Positions 9,108 through 19,143 are shown, counted from the first letter of the stretch. The stretch: 64,000 bases of DNA from Nostoc sp. FACHB-892 (GCF_014698795.1 NZ_JACJTR010000001.1:1-64000); one strand, 5' to 3'. Translations and numbers: made by a program. The notes: generated by a model not told the origin, from the sequence alone.

Positions 9108-12100
9108 TCAACTAACTTGAGCCAGTTGTTGTTGATTCAGGTAGTAATAATGACCTTTTTTAGCGATTAATTCGTCGTGAGTACCGCTTTCTACCAAAAC
9201 GCCTTGATCTAGAACCAGGATCAAGTCAGCGTTGCGGACTGTAGAGAGGCGATGGGCAATGATTACACTTGTGCGTCCTTGAAGAATTGTTTTAAGGTTG
9301 TTTTGAATAATTCGTTCTGATTCAGAATCTAGGTGGCTGGTGGCTTCATCAAACAGTAATAATCGAGGATTTCCGAGCAAAGCACGAGCGATCGCTAGGC
9401 GTTGGCGCTGTCCACCAGAAAGCATCCCGCCGCCTTCACCAATTTCAGATTCGTAACCCATCGGTAGTTTTTGAATAAAATCATCGGCTCCAGCATATTT
9501 TGCTGCTTGAATAATTTCTTCTAAAGAGGCATTTGGATGAGCGATCGCAATGTTTTCCCGAATCGTCCCACCAAAGAGAAAAGTATCTTGATCTACAACA
9601 CCGATTTGAGAACGGAGCGATCGCAACGAAACACTGGTGATATCACGACCATCAATCAGTAGTTTGCCATCTGTCGGTGGATATAAACCTAAAATCAATT
9701 TACTCAGGGTTGTTTTTCCAGAACCACTGCGCCCCACAACTGCAACCATCTGTTCTGGTTGAATTTCAAAGTTAAGATTTTCTAAGACGTTAGTCTCACT
9801 TTCTGAGTGATAGCGAAAGGTGACATTATGAAAGCTAATGTGACCACGCAGCTTACCCAACGCCTTCCGGGGTTTAGTTTCTAAGTCTTCTTCTGGTTCC
9901 GCCTCCAACACATCATTTATGCGTTCGGTGGAAATTACGATTTCTTGCAATTGATTCCACAGCATAGATAGCCGTTGGAAAGGACTCAAGACGTTACCCA
10001 CCAACATATTGAAAGCAACTAATTGTCCAATAGTCAGTTCACCACTAATTACCTGGGTCGCTCCATACCACAGCAATGCAGTGTTTACAAAAGTTTGGAT
10101 GACACCACTGATAATTTGCAGGTGATTACCAATTATTTGAGCATTAAAGGATTTTTTAACCAAATCATTCAGCAGTTCTTCCCAACGCCAGCGCACAGTC
10201 TGTTCAATTGACAATGAGCGGACGGTACGAATTCCATTGAGGGATTCTATGAGATAGCTTTGTTCTTTAGTGCCTGCATTAAAAATTTCTCTGGAGATGC
10301 GGCGCAAAATACTTGTGCTAGCCAGCGCCAAGATAAAAAATGGCGGTACAGTACACAGCACGAATAATGACATCCGCCAACTATAGGAGAACATCAAGGC
10401 CAGATAAACCACCAATGTCAGCATATCCAGCAAAATGGAGAGTGTCTGACCAGTAAGAAATTGCTGAATTTTCTGGTTTTCTTGAATGCGCGAGACTATA
10501 TCCCCAACAAAACGCGACTCGAAATAAGAAAGGGGCAAACGGAAGGTATGTTTAATAAAACCTACCAATAGGGAGATGCTAATTCGGTTAGCAGTATGAA
10601 ATAAAAGATATTGTCGTACAGCGTTGACAGCGACACCAAATAACCCAAAAATAATCATCCCTAAACCAATAGCGTTTAAGGTTGTCACACTGCGTTGCAC
10701 AAGTACTCTATCGAGCAATAACTGAGTGAATACTGGCGTTACTAGTCCAAATAATTGGATTAATACCGAAGCTACAAAGACTTCTAATAGTGTCCGATAG
10801 TGAGGTTTGATTAACTCAAAAAATTTCCAAAAGCTTGTACTTTCGTTTTTAGTATTTTTTAATAAAGCTGTAGGTTGTAGTAACAATGCATAACCACTCC
10901 AACCTGCTTGAAATTCAGCTTTTGTCAGGCTGCGTTGACCAAGAGCAGGATCACATACAATCACCCGCTTTTTGGTGATTTCATAGACAACGATGAAGTG
11001 GTTGCCTTCCCAGTGGACAATTGCAGGTAAAGGTTGTTCTACCAATTTATCAAAAGTGGCTTTCACCGGACGGGTGGCAAAACCCAGGTTTTCTGCTGTA
11101 GCTGCCATAGCCTTTAGAGATGCGCCACTGCGGTTGACGTTGGTCATATCTCGCAGGCGATTGATACTAAAATGCTTACCCCAATAGTTACCAATCATGA
11201 CCAAGCAAGCAGAGCCACAATCGGCAGCACTTTGTTGCGCATAGAAGGGATAACTTTTAGTGAGCCGTTTCCACCAATGCCCTACTTGCACCTGTGGACT
11301 GGGAAAGTAAAAACGTGCTTTTTTTGGTTGTTGTTGTGACTGCTGATCTCGTTGGGGAAAAGGAATGATTTTGGATTTTGGAGATTGGGAAGTTTTTTCC
11401 CTACTCTTTAATACAGACGGGATTAATTGCCTCTCTCCCGACTCCCCACTCCCCAGTCCCCAATTCCCCAACTCCGGCAAGTATTCTAATGCTATTTGCC
11501 TATGGTCGTTTTTCAGAATGTAAGCAATTGTTGGTTGAGTTACCTGCCAATCACCTTGTTTTGGTTGGGCCAAGATTGTGCCTGGTGTCAAAAAATGGCC
11601 TTCAAAATGCCGCAGTTGACCTCTGTACAATAGCCATAACTGGGAATCTTGGGATACTTGCGTAGTTATAGAGCCAGTTTCTAAATACTGTCGTTCAAAG
11701 AGAGATAAAGCTTGGAGCATCCCTGCTACTTGTGAAGTATGGCACGGTAATTGTGAGGTTTGGCGACATAACAACAGCAAATCCCAAAGTTCTGCACGGG
11801 CAAACAAGCGATCGCGAATATTAGGATACTTGTCTATCAATGTTTGCAATACGTCTTGTCTGAAATAGCCAAGTTTTAAGCTTGTCGAAGCTTTGACTAC
11901 ATAAGGGCTAAAGTCAGCTTCAGGAAACAGAGTCAATTCGCCGAAAATAGACCATGCACCAAAGGTAGTAATTAAATTCTCAGAACTATCCAACAGTCGG
12001 ACTTTACCTGTAAGGATAATGTAGATACCAGGGTTAGTCTGTGCAGATTGCCAAAACTGCTTTGCTAGTGGTGGCTCCACAATTTCCATTGCTGCCAGTA

Positions 12101-12188
12101 AGTTTTGTAATTCTTTTTCTGAAAGCTTTGCACCCAAGGTGTACAAGAGCTTTTCGCCTACATGTTCCCCAGAAAGCACGGCTGGCAT
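9108..12188 (-). CDS. ABC exporter with cyclic-nucleotide-binding and C39 leader-peptidase domains
   Basis: The 1026-residue protein has a CNB-like domain (about 15-130; GIYIILTGKVRLL, IFGELTLF) and a second degenerate one (about 150-230). A linker precedes a C39 peptidase (about 312-435) with Gln318, catalytic Cys324 in DCGSACL, His397 and Asp413. The membrane domain (about 460-750) and ATPase complete it, with Walker A GRSGSGKTT at about 819, LSGGQ at 923 and FDEATSHLD. The C39 domain trims double-glycine leaders while the pore exports the peptide. Residues 238-258 are encoded by a genome repeat (ELGNWGLGSGESGERQL), so the linker tolerates insertion. The layout resembles HetC-type and cyanobacterial bacteriocin exporters. 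It is the first gene of the cluster and probably carries the main promoter. It might also serve the RTX proteins, but that is unproven. Confidence 0.92.
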   Translation of the reverse strand: MPAVLSGEHVGEKLLYTLGAKLSEKELQNLLAAMEIVEPPLAKQFWQSAQTNPGIYIILTGKVRLLDSSENLITTFGAWSIFGELTLFPEADFSPYVVKASTSLKLGYFRQDVLQTLIDKYPNIRDRLFARAELWDLLLLCRQTSQLPCHTSQVAGMLQALSLFERQYLETGSITTQVSQDSQLWLLYRGQLRHFEGHFLTPGTILAQPKQGDWQVTQPTIAYILKNDHRQIALEYLPELGNWGLGSGESGERQLIPSVLKSREKTSQSPKSKIIPFPQRDQQSQQQPKKARFYFPSPQVQVGHWWKRLTKSYPFYAQQSAADCGSACLVMIGNYWGKHFSINRLRDMTNVNRSGASLKAMAATAENLGFATRPVKATFDKLVEQPLPAIVHWEGNHFIVVYEITKKRVIVCDPALGQRSLTKAEFQAGWSGYALLLQPTALLKNTKNESTSFWKFFELIKPHYRTLLEVFVASVLIQLFGLVTPVFTQLLLDRVLVQRSVTTLNAIGLGMIIFGLFGVAVNAVRQYLLFHTANRISISLLVGFIKHTFRLPLSYFESRFVGDIVSRIQENQKIQQFLTGQTLSILLDMLTLVVYLALMFSYSWRMSLFVLCTVPPFFILALASTSILRRISREIFNAGTKEQSYLIESLNGIRTVRSLSIEQTVRWRWEELLNDLVKKSFNAQIIGNHLQIISGVIQTFVNTALLWYGATQVISGELTIGQLVAFNMLVGNVLSPFQRLSMLWNQLQEIVISTERINDVLEAEPEEDLETKPRKALGKLRGHISFHNVTFRYHSESETNVLENLNFEIQPEQMVAVVGRSGSGKTTLSKLILGLYPPTDGKLLIDGRDITSVSLRSLRSQIGVVDQDTFLFGGTIRENIAIAHPNASLEEIIQAAKYAGADDFIQKLPMGYESEIGEGGGMLSGGQRQRLAIARALLGNPRLLLFDEATSHLDSESERIIQNNLKTILQGRTSVIIAHRLSTVRNADLILVLDQGVLVESGTHDELIAKKGHYYYLNQQQLAQVS

Positions 12189-12869
12189 TTTCTAACCTCC
12201 AAAACAGAATTTAGTTATTGCTCTAAATTGAAGAAATAAGTATTGTTTGATACTTTTATATTTTGCGATAAACCCTAAGCTTCCTGAAAGAAAAGAGTAT
12301 TGTTCTATAAAAAGTATTTTTATTTGAAAAGTAGCGCTACTCGTTGTAACAGACCCTTGATATGACAATAACTAATGTGATGTGAATGCTAAAATATTGA
12401 GCTATACCCTTGCCTGGCCAAGCTTCTTTGCTTATAAAGCATCAATCCTTGCAGTGCTTTCGGTCACCACAAGACTCGTGCTTTCAGTAAGAGGTTGAAG
12501 AAGAATTTAAAAGCAAAGCATCTACAGCTTTGTCAAGGTATTAGAATCAATTTAGTAGGGTATGATTCAGCCTACAGCGCGTGACCTCCAGCATTAAAAA
12601 GCTGGCTTTGGGCAGGCTACATAAAGAGTAAAGAGACGATAAAAACTATAAAGCACATCATCACTTTTTGAGATTTTACTACTTCATGAAAATCTCACTT
12701 AAACAATATTGCTTGGTTTGCTTAGAAGCTACTAAACTCAATCTTTTTCAAGTCATGTTTAGTCTCTTTAAACATATACCCTTATAACTATGTATGTTTT
12801 ATTACACCTCCTCTAATAGAATTAGTGCAACTGGTTAAAATGGGGTTACAAGAAACATATTTTCATAAT
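12189..12869. other. Long upstream spacer of the export cluster
   Basis: No gene was found. Positions 12410-12545 contain an imperfect long inverted repeat (GCCAAGCTTCTTTGCTT against AAGCAAAGCATCTACAGCTT), possibly another small palindromic element. The promoter of the minus-strand ABC exporter should lie in the first few hundred bases, but no clear hexamer pair was assigned. Confidence 0.45.
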
Positions 12870-12994
12870 TAAGTAGGTAGGCGGGAAAATTTATAACTAT
12901 GTTATTGCGATCGCCGCAAAGTCAAGCGAGCAATAGAGCTTCAAGCTTTTTAGATTTCGTTACATAGTTAGGTTTATTTATGCCTACCTACTTA
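12870..12994. mobile_element. MITE-like 125-bp element
   Basis: TAAGTAGGTAGGC at 12870-12882 is repeated in inverted form at 12982-12994. The similarity continues inward through TAACTATGT/ACATAGTTA. There is no open frame. The interior has a HIP1-like GCGATCGC. The structure fits a small palindromic element moved in trans. Confidence 0.6.
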
Positions 12995-13646
12995 GCTTAC
13001 ACTGATTAACTTAAAGTTTGAATGGTCTATGCTTATTTTCCTGTAAATTTTATAAAATCTTACATAAGGGATAACTCTTAACGAAAAAAATACAATTCCA
13101 AGCCATTAAGACATTAAATCTTTAAAGAGATAGACCACATAGTATGGTGCAAGTTATAACAGCACATAATACTTCCAGTTCGCCCATTTTGTCGGGAGTT
13201 ACAAACAAAGTCTACTTTTAACAATTTCTCTAGGTCTACAGATTTAAATATGTGCTGTTGTAACCCAACGGCAAGTAGCTGGGGCTGATTAATTTCTTCA
13301 GCATAGGCTGAGAGGGCTTTTTTCAATGGTAAGCCATAAAAGGTTCCTTTCTAATTGACAGGGCTTTTGCAAAGAATTAAACAATGATCAATGATCAAGT
13401 TATTAGCACTAAAATATAATGCAATAACACTGTTACAACTTAATTTCTCTCAGTTTCTGGAAAGTGTAAACTTCATAGAAAACTGCTTTTTCAAGTTGTT
13501 TCTAAGTAATCTGGACAGCAATTAGTTTTATTGGTGATATCTCTGCAAACCTACAAAGCCTACAACGTAATATCAACTTGATATTAACATCATTAATGAT
13601 TTTATGTATAGTAGCTAAAATGATATTAGGGACTTCCAAATAAAAC
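12995..13646. other. Spacer with a doubtful 70-codon frame
   Basis: A minus-strand frame at 13114-13326 could encode 70 residues (start region KKALSAYAEEINQPQLL). It has no ribosome site and no family I recognise. It may be a remnant of a larger gene. The rest is AT-rich without visible signals. Confidence 0.4.
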
Positions 13647-13759
13647 AGGGCTTACGCAAACAACAGTCGAAAGCCTTATTCTCTGGTAGGGGCAATTCAT
13701 GTAGCCGAAGGCTTCCCGCAGGGTATTGCCCCTACAACGTATAGTTTTGCGTAAGTCCT
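13647..13759. mobile_element. MITE-like 113-bp element
   Basis: AGGGCTTACGCAAA at 13647-13660 and TTTTGCGTAAGTCCT at 13745-13759 form imperfect terminal inverted repeats. The interior holds GGGGCAATTCATG and TTGCCCCTACAAC, a nested inverted repeat. There is no coding capacity. A GGGACTTCCAAATAAA motif just before it (13630) recurs in near form at 61508. Confidence 0.6.
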
Positions 13760-13838
13760 ATAAAAAAAACATCCGACCAGCGCAAAAACTTTGCTGTAAG
13801 ATGTGCAAGGTGTGGAACATGGAGAGCCAGCACATTGG

Positions 13839-13873
13839 GCGGGTTCTCCAACTTGAAGCGACTGGCGAACCCG
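13839..13873. repeat. Dispersed hairpin repeat (GCGGGTTC...GAACCCG)
   Basis: GCGGGTTC and GAACCCG flank CTCCAACTTGAAGCGACTGGC and can pair. This matches a short hairpin repeat found many times in Nostoc chromosomes. It lies just past the stop of the histidine phosphatase gene and may help to end that transcript. Confidence 0.55.
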
Positions 13874-13911
13874 TAAGGATCAAGAATTATTCGGTGTTTT
13901 AGTAGGGAATG

Positions 13912-14550
13912 TTATGTTCCTGGACGAGAGCGAATATGATCGGGTATATGATGGCGATCGCCTAGTATTTCTAACAAAGGGCCATTAACGTCAAACTTAA
14001 CCATACTTACCGACGCAACCAAAATATTCACCCGATAGCGATAGCGTCCCAAATCAATCCCCAGTAAACTGCAAAGCATAATCCGAATCGTGGCTTTATG
14101 GGAAACTACTAAAACATTACCTTGGGGATGTTTTTCTTGAATTTCAGCAATTACAGGCATAGAACGGTTAGCAATATCTACCGCAGTTTCTCCACCTAAT
14201 GGTGCATTCCAAGCGGGTTCTGTTAACCAATTTACATAGTTTTCTGCATAATTCTCTTGGGCAAACGATTTACTCTTCCCTTCCCATTCGCCGTAACTAC
14301 CTTCTCTAAGTCCGTTACGCAACTGCATATCCATACCGATAGCCTCACAAAATGGCTTGGCAGTTGCAATTGTGCGCTTCATCGGGCTAACATAAACAGC
14401 CTCCCACTTCAATTTTTGATAAACATCGGCAAAACCGGATGCCATCTGCATCCCTTCAGAAGTTAACTCCGCATCAGTTTCACCGCAGAAATTACCACTT
14501 TGACTAAAAGTAGTTTCTCCATGTCGCAGTAAATATAAATTGAGTGTCAT
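13912..14550 (-). CDS. Histidine phosphatase (phosphoglycerate mutase-like) family protein
   Basis: From the ATG at 14550 the 212-residue protein begins MTLNLYLLRHGETTFSQSG, with the phosphohistidine motif RHG at residues 9-11. It has the later VVSHKATIRIMLCSLLGI, which supplies the second catalytic His. Upstream in-frame ATGs at 14637-14640 would add 30 residues unlike the family. Members dephosphorylate small phosphometabolites or act as mutases. The exact substrate cannot be set from sequence. Similar cyanobacterial proteins are annotated as alpha-ribazole phosphatase or broad phosphatases. It is a single-gene unit. Confidence 0.85.
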   Translation of the reverse strand: MTLNLYLLRHGETTFSQSGNFCGETDAELTSEGMQMASGFADVYQKLKWEAVYVSPMKRTIATAKPFCEAIGMDMQLRNGLREGSYGEWEGKSKSFAQENYAENYVNWLTEPAWNAPLGGETAVDIANRSMPVIAEIQEKHPQGNVLVVSHKATIRIMLCSLLGIDLGRYRYRVNILVASVSMVKFDVNGPLLEILGDRHHIPDHIRSRPGT

Positions 14551-15380
14551 AGCTCGTATCACGATTGGGATAAAGGAGTGCAAAAATAAAATACCATCAA
14601 TCTCGCAATCAAGTATGTGACACCAGGACAAAGTCATCAACCAAAAAAGTCAATCAACCACAAACTTTTGAAATCAAAGACAAAAGTAGCGGTTTCAGCT
14701 AGTACCGCAAGGCGGAAGTCAAAAGTCAAAAGTCAAAACTTTTATGGAATAACCTCTTTAGGGCTTTTCAATGGTCTGCTTATTTACGCCGTGCTGCACT
14801 AGCATTTTACGTTATACTCACTGACATAATTATACTATAAAGTCGCCCTAGAAGAGCGTTCGCGCAGTGTCTCGCAGAGAGGCTTTAAACCCAGTTTTTC
14901 GGTAAATCCACGACTTTAAAGGGTAATGCTCTTCGGTTTGCCCATTTTGTAGCACTGTGGTTTGGGTCGCCATCAACTAGTAGTCCGTTGTTCGCGTAAA
15001 TTATCAGCGAACCCTTATCTTTTGTCTAAAGTCTAAATCTGAATAATTTCAGTAATTTTACCATTCTTTTGAAGTTTTAACTAAATTAATATCATTATAA
15101 ATTTATTAATGATACAAGCTAAGTCATAATTAACTTTATTATATTTTTATCATAAACACTTAAAGATATAGTTTTCTCGATAATTTTCGCTAATAAAAAA
15201 ATAAAATAATCATAAATACGTTATTTGAATCAACTATACCTTAATATTTTGAAAACTTCCTAAGATTTTTATATTAATGTTTTAGCATAAAAGAGCTTTA
15301 AAATTACAATTATTTGATGAAAAATGAATATTATTTAGATAAGTATGAGTGCTTCAAAAACGCGATATCTTATTAAATAA
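14551..15380. other. Repeat-rich spacer upstream of the histidine kinase
   Basis: AGTCAAA is repeated three times at 14717-14737, a heptanucleotide repeat of the Nostoc STRR kind. Positions 14858-14890 hold the dispersed GCGTTCGCGCAGTGTCTCGC-type repeat. A TTACGCCGTGCTGCACTA motif at 14787 recurs near 48980. The last 350 bp are strongly AT-rich and probably hold the kinase promoter. Confidence 0.55.
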
Positions 15381-18300
15381 ATGGACAAAGCTATAAAAAA
15401 CGAGCAGGCAATTGATGCATTGATGGATAACTCAGATAAATGTCAAAAAGTTGAAGCAGATTTTCGCCAAGAAGTCTCAAAAAATCAAACAACTTCCCAA
15501 TCTACTAATGAGCTATATTTTCGGATTGATGCTGATGCCAATATCCTAGATTATCAACTGCAAAATCCACAGATAACAAATAAACTAACAGAAGTAGTTA
15601 TAGGTGAAAATTTCCTAGACTATTTACCATTTGGCATAAAAAATCGTTATCAACAAGCCATTACCCAAGTACTAACAAGTAAGTCTTTAGTAAAATTTGA
15701 ATATTTTGTAATTGAAGAAAATAGCAATTTTGAAGCTAGGCTATTACCATTATCAGAGCAACAAATAATAATTTTTTTATCCCAAAAGAAGCAAGCAGCA
15801 TTAGCAAATGATAGTATTGACTTTCAAAGGATTGTAGAAAATAGTAATAACATTATTTTTGCGCTGACAATTGAAGGAATATTTTCTTATGTTTCTCCTA
15901 ATTGGACTGAAATATTAGGGCATGAGCTTGAAGAGCTTATAGGAAAATCATTTGCTCCTTTCATGCATCCCGATGATTTACCAATCTGTGCAGATTATTT
16001 TCAAAGAGTTTTGACAACAGGCGAAAAGCAAGATGCAATTGAATATCGGATAAAACATAAAAATGGAAGTTGGCAATGGCATACAAGCAACTCATCAGCC
16101 ATAAAAGATGCTAATGGAAATTTTTTATATTTCGTTGGGATTTGCCATGACACTAGCGATCGCAAACACGCACAAGACGAACTAGCGCAGCGATCGCAAT
16201 TAGCGAATTTTCGTGCCGATGTAGACGCTGCTCTTGCCCAAAGTCAAACGTTAGAGTATATGATGCGTCGCTGCACCGAAGCGTTAGTCGAACATATAAA
16301 TGCAGCCTTTGCTCGCATCTGGATACTGAACAAACAGGAAAATGTCCTAGAGTTGCAAGCCAGTTCTGGAATGTACACCCATATTGACGGGCCTCATAGA
16401 CGGGTGCCAGTTGGTCAATTCAAAATTGGTTTGATTGCCCAAGAAGGCAAACCCCATTTGACTAATTCTGTACTAACAGATCCCCGCGTTAGCAATCAAG
16501 AGTGGGCGAAGCGTGAGGGTATGGTTGCTTTTGCTGGCTATCCTCTAATTATTGAAGGTGAGACTGTAGGCGTAATTGCCATGTTTTCTCGGCAAATGAT
16601 GACGGAATCTGTTTTTAATGCGCTAGAATTTGCCGCCCAAGAAATTGCTATCGGCATCAAGCGCAAACAAGCAGAAATTGCACTCAGAGAAAGTGAGTCC
16701 CGTTTTCGTCATCTTGTAGAAACTACCAATGATGGAGTGTGGGAGTTAAACCAAAAGGGCGTTTACACTTACGTAAGCCAAAAAATTGCTGACATTTTGG
16801 GGTATGAGCCAGAGGAAGTTTTAGGCAAAACTCCTTTTGAGTTGATGCCACCAGTAGAAGTAAACAGAGTACAAAAGATTTTTCAAGTTCTAACCAATTC
16901 CAAACAGCCTCTAATTAATTTTGAAAATAAGACTCTTCATAAAAACGGACAACTGCTTGTTCTAGAAACTAATGGAGTTCCTTTCTTTGATACATCCGGA
17001 AATTACCTGGGTTATCGTGGCGTTTATCAAGATATCACTGAGCGCAAACAAGCAGAGGAAGCAATGCAAGCTCTAGTAGCTGGAACGGCAGCAGTCACAG
17101 GCGAAGAATTTTTTCCTGTCTTGGTACGTCACTTGGCAAATGCTTTGGGAGTCTGCTACGTCATACTAGCAGAGCGAATCACTGGAGACTCCGATACAGC
17201 TAGAGTTTTATCATTTTGGGCAGGTGACAAGCTTTCAGAAACATTCGTCGAGTATGCCTTAGCTAATACTCCTTGCGAAGTCGTGTTACAGGAGGGAATG
17301 CGTTCTTACCCCTGTAATGTACAGCAATTTTTCCCTCAAGCCAAGGATTTAGTCGTATTAGAAGCAGAAAGTTATCTGGGAACGCCTCTTGTCGATACAT
17401 TCGGTATACCCATAGGCCATCTTTGCGTATTAGATACCAAACCGATATTACAGGAGGAACGTGCCAAAGCTATTCTCAGCATCTTTGCAGCACGAGCTAC
17501 GGCAGAACTACAGCGCCAGTGTACAGAAACCGCCCTCCGGAAATCGGAAGCTAAATTTAGAGCGATCGCTCAACGGGAAGCACTACTCAATCGTCTTGCC
17601 AGCCAAATTCGAGCTTCTTTAGAACTCAATTACATTTTAGAAACCGCAGTACAGGAAATTCGCAACTTATTTCAGATTGATTACTGCGCTTTCTTTTGGT
17701 ATCGGCAAAACGCTGATGTACCTTACTGGGAATGTGTATATGAAGTAGAACATTCTATTTTACCCAGTCTGCTAACAGCCCAAGCAACTCATCCAGGATT
17801 TGAAATAATTGCAGCAAAAACCTTAAACAGAGAAATCATCCGCATCGATGATCTTAAAACTGATGGTGAGCGCACGATGCAGCAATTTTTAAATGATTTC
17901 GGTTTCACCGCTTTTATGTCTTTGCCTGTACACACTCAATCTGGTGAGATTGGCGCTTTAATCTGTGGTTACTGTAGTGGCTTCCGACCTTGGCAAGAAA
18001 CTGAAGTAGAATTGCTACAAGCAGTGACAGTTCAATTAGCGATCGCTATTGACCAAGCAAAACTTTACACACATAGTCGCCTAGTTGCCCAAACTGCCCA
18101 AGAAAAAGCACAGCAGTTAGAAAAAGTTTTGCTAGAACTTCAACAAACCCAGGCTCAACTCATTCAAACTGAAAAAATGTCTAGCTTAGGGCAATTAGTA
18201 GCAGGTATTGCTCACGAAATTAATAATCCCACCAATTTTATCTATGGAAATATCAAGCACACCAGTGAATATGTCACAGATTTGCTGCACTTGGTAGAAA

Positions 18301-18986
18301 TGTTTCAAGAACATTACTCTCCACTATCACCAGAGATTGAAACGCAAATCCAAGAAATTGATTTAGATTTTCTCTACCAAGATTTACCCAAAGTTCTAGA
18401 TTCAATGAAAGCCGGCGCTGAACGCATTCGGCAAATTGTCCTATCTTTACGCAATTTCTCCCGTTTAGATGAAGACACTACAAAGCGAGTGGATATTCAT
18501 GAAGGCATTAATAGCACTTTACTGCTACTGCGAAGTCGCCTGAAAAGTAAACCACAACGTCCCGAAATCAAAATTATTCAGGAATATGGCAACCTGCCAC
18601 AGGTCTTATGTAATGCTGGACAGATGAATCAGGTGTTTATGAATCTGTTGACTAATGCCATTGATGCTCTGGAAGAGGGATTTGAGACTAAGGATTGGGA
18701 ACTGGAAAAAGAGGATTCCAAATCCTCAATCCTGAAAATTTGCATTCGTACCCAAGTTCAAGAGGATCAGTGCATAATTAGCATTGCTGACAATGGTTTA
18801 GGAATGACCGATAAAGTACGTAATCATATATTTGACCCCTTTTTTACTACCAAACCTGTGGGTAAAGGCATTGGTATGGGGTTATCAATTAGCTACCAGA
18901 TAGTCGTCAAAAATCATCGAGGGCAACTTCAGTGTATCTCAGCACCAGGAGCAGGAGCTGAGTTTATAATTACGATTCCAATATAA
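15381..18986 (+). CDS. Multi-sensor histidine kinase (PAS/GAF)
   Basis: The 1201-residue soluble protein has a PAS-like N-terminus, a PAS domain (about 145-265) and a GAF (about 273-432). A second PAS (about 437-560), two more GAFs (about 575-720 and 735-900), a coiled coil and the kinase core follow. The H-box LVAGIAHEINNPTNFIYG has the phospho-acceptor His945. The N-box (MNLLTNAIDAL) has Asn1092. DNGLGM starts at 1137 and GKGIGMGLSIS closes the ATP lid. No transmembrane segment and no receiver domain are seen. The protein should sense a cytoplasmic signal and phosphorylate a response regulator encoded elsewhere. None of its GAF domains shows a bilin-binding Cys motif that I could recognise, so light sensing is not claimed. 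Confidence 0.93.
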   Translation: MDKAIKNEQAIDALMDNSDKCQKVEADFRQEVSKNQTTSQSTNELYFRIDADANILDYQLQNPQITNKLTEVVIGENFLDYLPFGIKNRYQQAITQVLTSKSLVKFEYFVIEENSNFEARLLPLSEQQIIIFLSQKKQAALANDSIDFQRIVENSNNIIFALTIEGIFSYVSPNWTEILGHELEELIGKSFAPFMHPDDLPICADYFQRVLTTGEKQDAIEYRIKHKNGSWQWHTSNSSAIKDANGNFLYFVGICHDTSDRKHAQDELAQRSQLANFRADVDAALAQSQTLEYMMRRCTEALVEHINAAFARIWILNKQENVLELQASSGMYTHIDGPHRRVPVGQFKIGLIAQEGKPHLTNSVLTDPRVSNQEWAKREGMVAFAGYPLIIEGETVGVIAMFSRQMMTESVFNALEFAAQEIAIGIKRKQAEIALRESESRFRHLVETTNDGVWELNQKGVYTYVSQKIADILGYEPEEVLGKTPFELMPPVEVNRVQKIFQVLTNSKQPLINFENKTLHKNGQLLVLETNGVPFFDTSGNYLGYRGVYQDITERKQAEEAMQALVAGTAAVTGEEFFPVLVRHLANALGVCYVILAERITGDSDTARVLSFWAGDKLSETFVEYALANTPCEVVLQEGMRSYPCNVQQFFPQAKDLVVLEAESYLGTPLVDTFGIPIGHLCVLDTKPILQEERAKAILSIFAARATAELQRQCTETALRKSEAKFRAIAQREALLNRLASQIRASLELNYILETAVQEIRNLFQIDYCAFFWYRQNADVPYWECVYEVEHSILPSLLTAQATHPGFEIIAAKTLNREIIRIDDLKTDGERTMQQFLNDFGFTAFMSLPVHTQSGEIGALICGYCSGFRPWQETEVELLQAVTVQLAIAIDQAKLYTHSRLVAQTAQEKAQQLEKVLLELQQTQAQLIQTEKMSSLGQLVAGIAHEINNPTNFIYGNIKHTSEYVTDLLHLVEMFQEHYSPLSPEIETQIQEIDLDFLYQDLPKVLDSMKAGAERIRQIVLSLRNFSRLDEDTTKRVDIHEGINSTLLLLRSRLKSKPQRPEIKIIQEYGNLPQVLCNAGQMNQVFMNLLTNAIDALEEGFETKDWELEKEDSKSSILKICIRTQVQEDQCIISIADNGLGMTDKVRNHIFDPFFTTKPVGKGIGMGLSISYQIVVKNHRGQLQCISAPGAGAEFIITIPI

Positions 18987-19110
18987 TAACAAAATTGGAA
19001 ACAGGATTACGGAATTGGGGTTAAACCTATGTCGGCTCAAAGGAGCCTCAAGAGTTTATCCGAACCGTATTAATATCGGCATAGGCAGCGCGAGGAGAGG
19101 GATTATTATA

Positions 19111-19143
19111 AAAGAGCTTGGTCAATCTCATAACCAAGCTCTT
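19111..19143 (-). terminator. Strong stem-loop between convergent genes
   Basis: An 11-bp perfect stem (AAGAGCTTGGT / ACCAAGCTCTT) with a 10-base loop is followed on the minus strand by TTTATAATAA. It ends the hsp20 transcript and could also stop the convergent kinase transcript. Confidence 0.75.

Noticed and set aside
13114-13326. 70-codon minus-strand frame
   Set aside because: No ribosome site or family; kept only as a possible remnant.
15381-18986. Phytochrome-type photoreceptor call for the GAF-containing kinase
   Set aside because: I could not find a bilin-binding Cys motif in its GAF domains.
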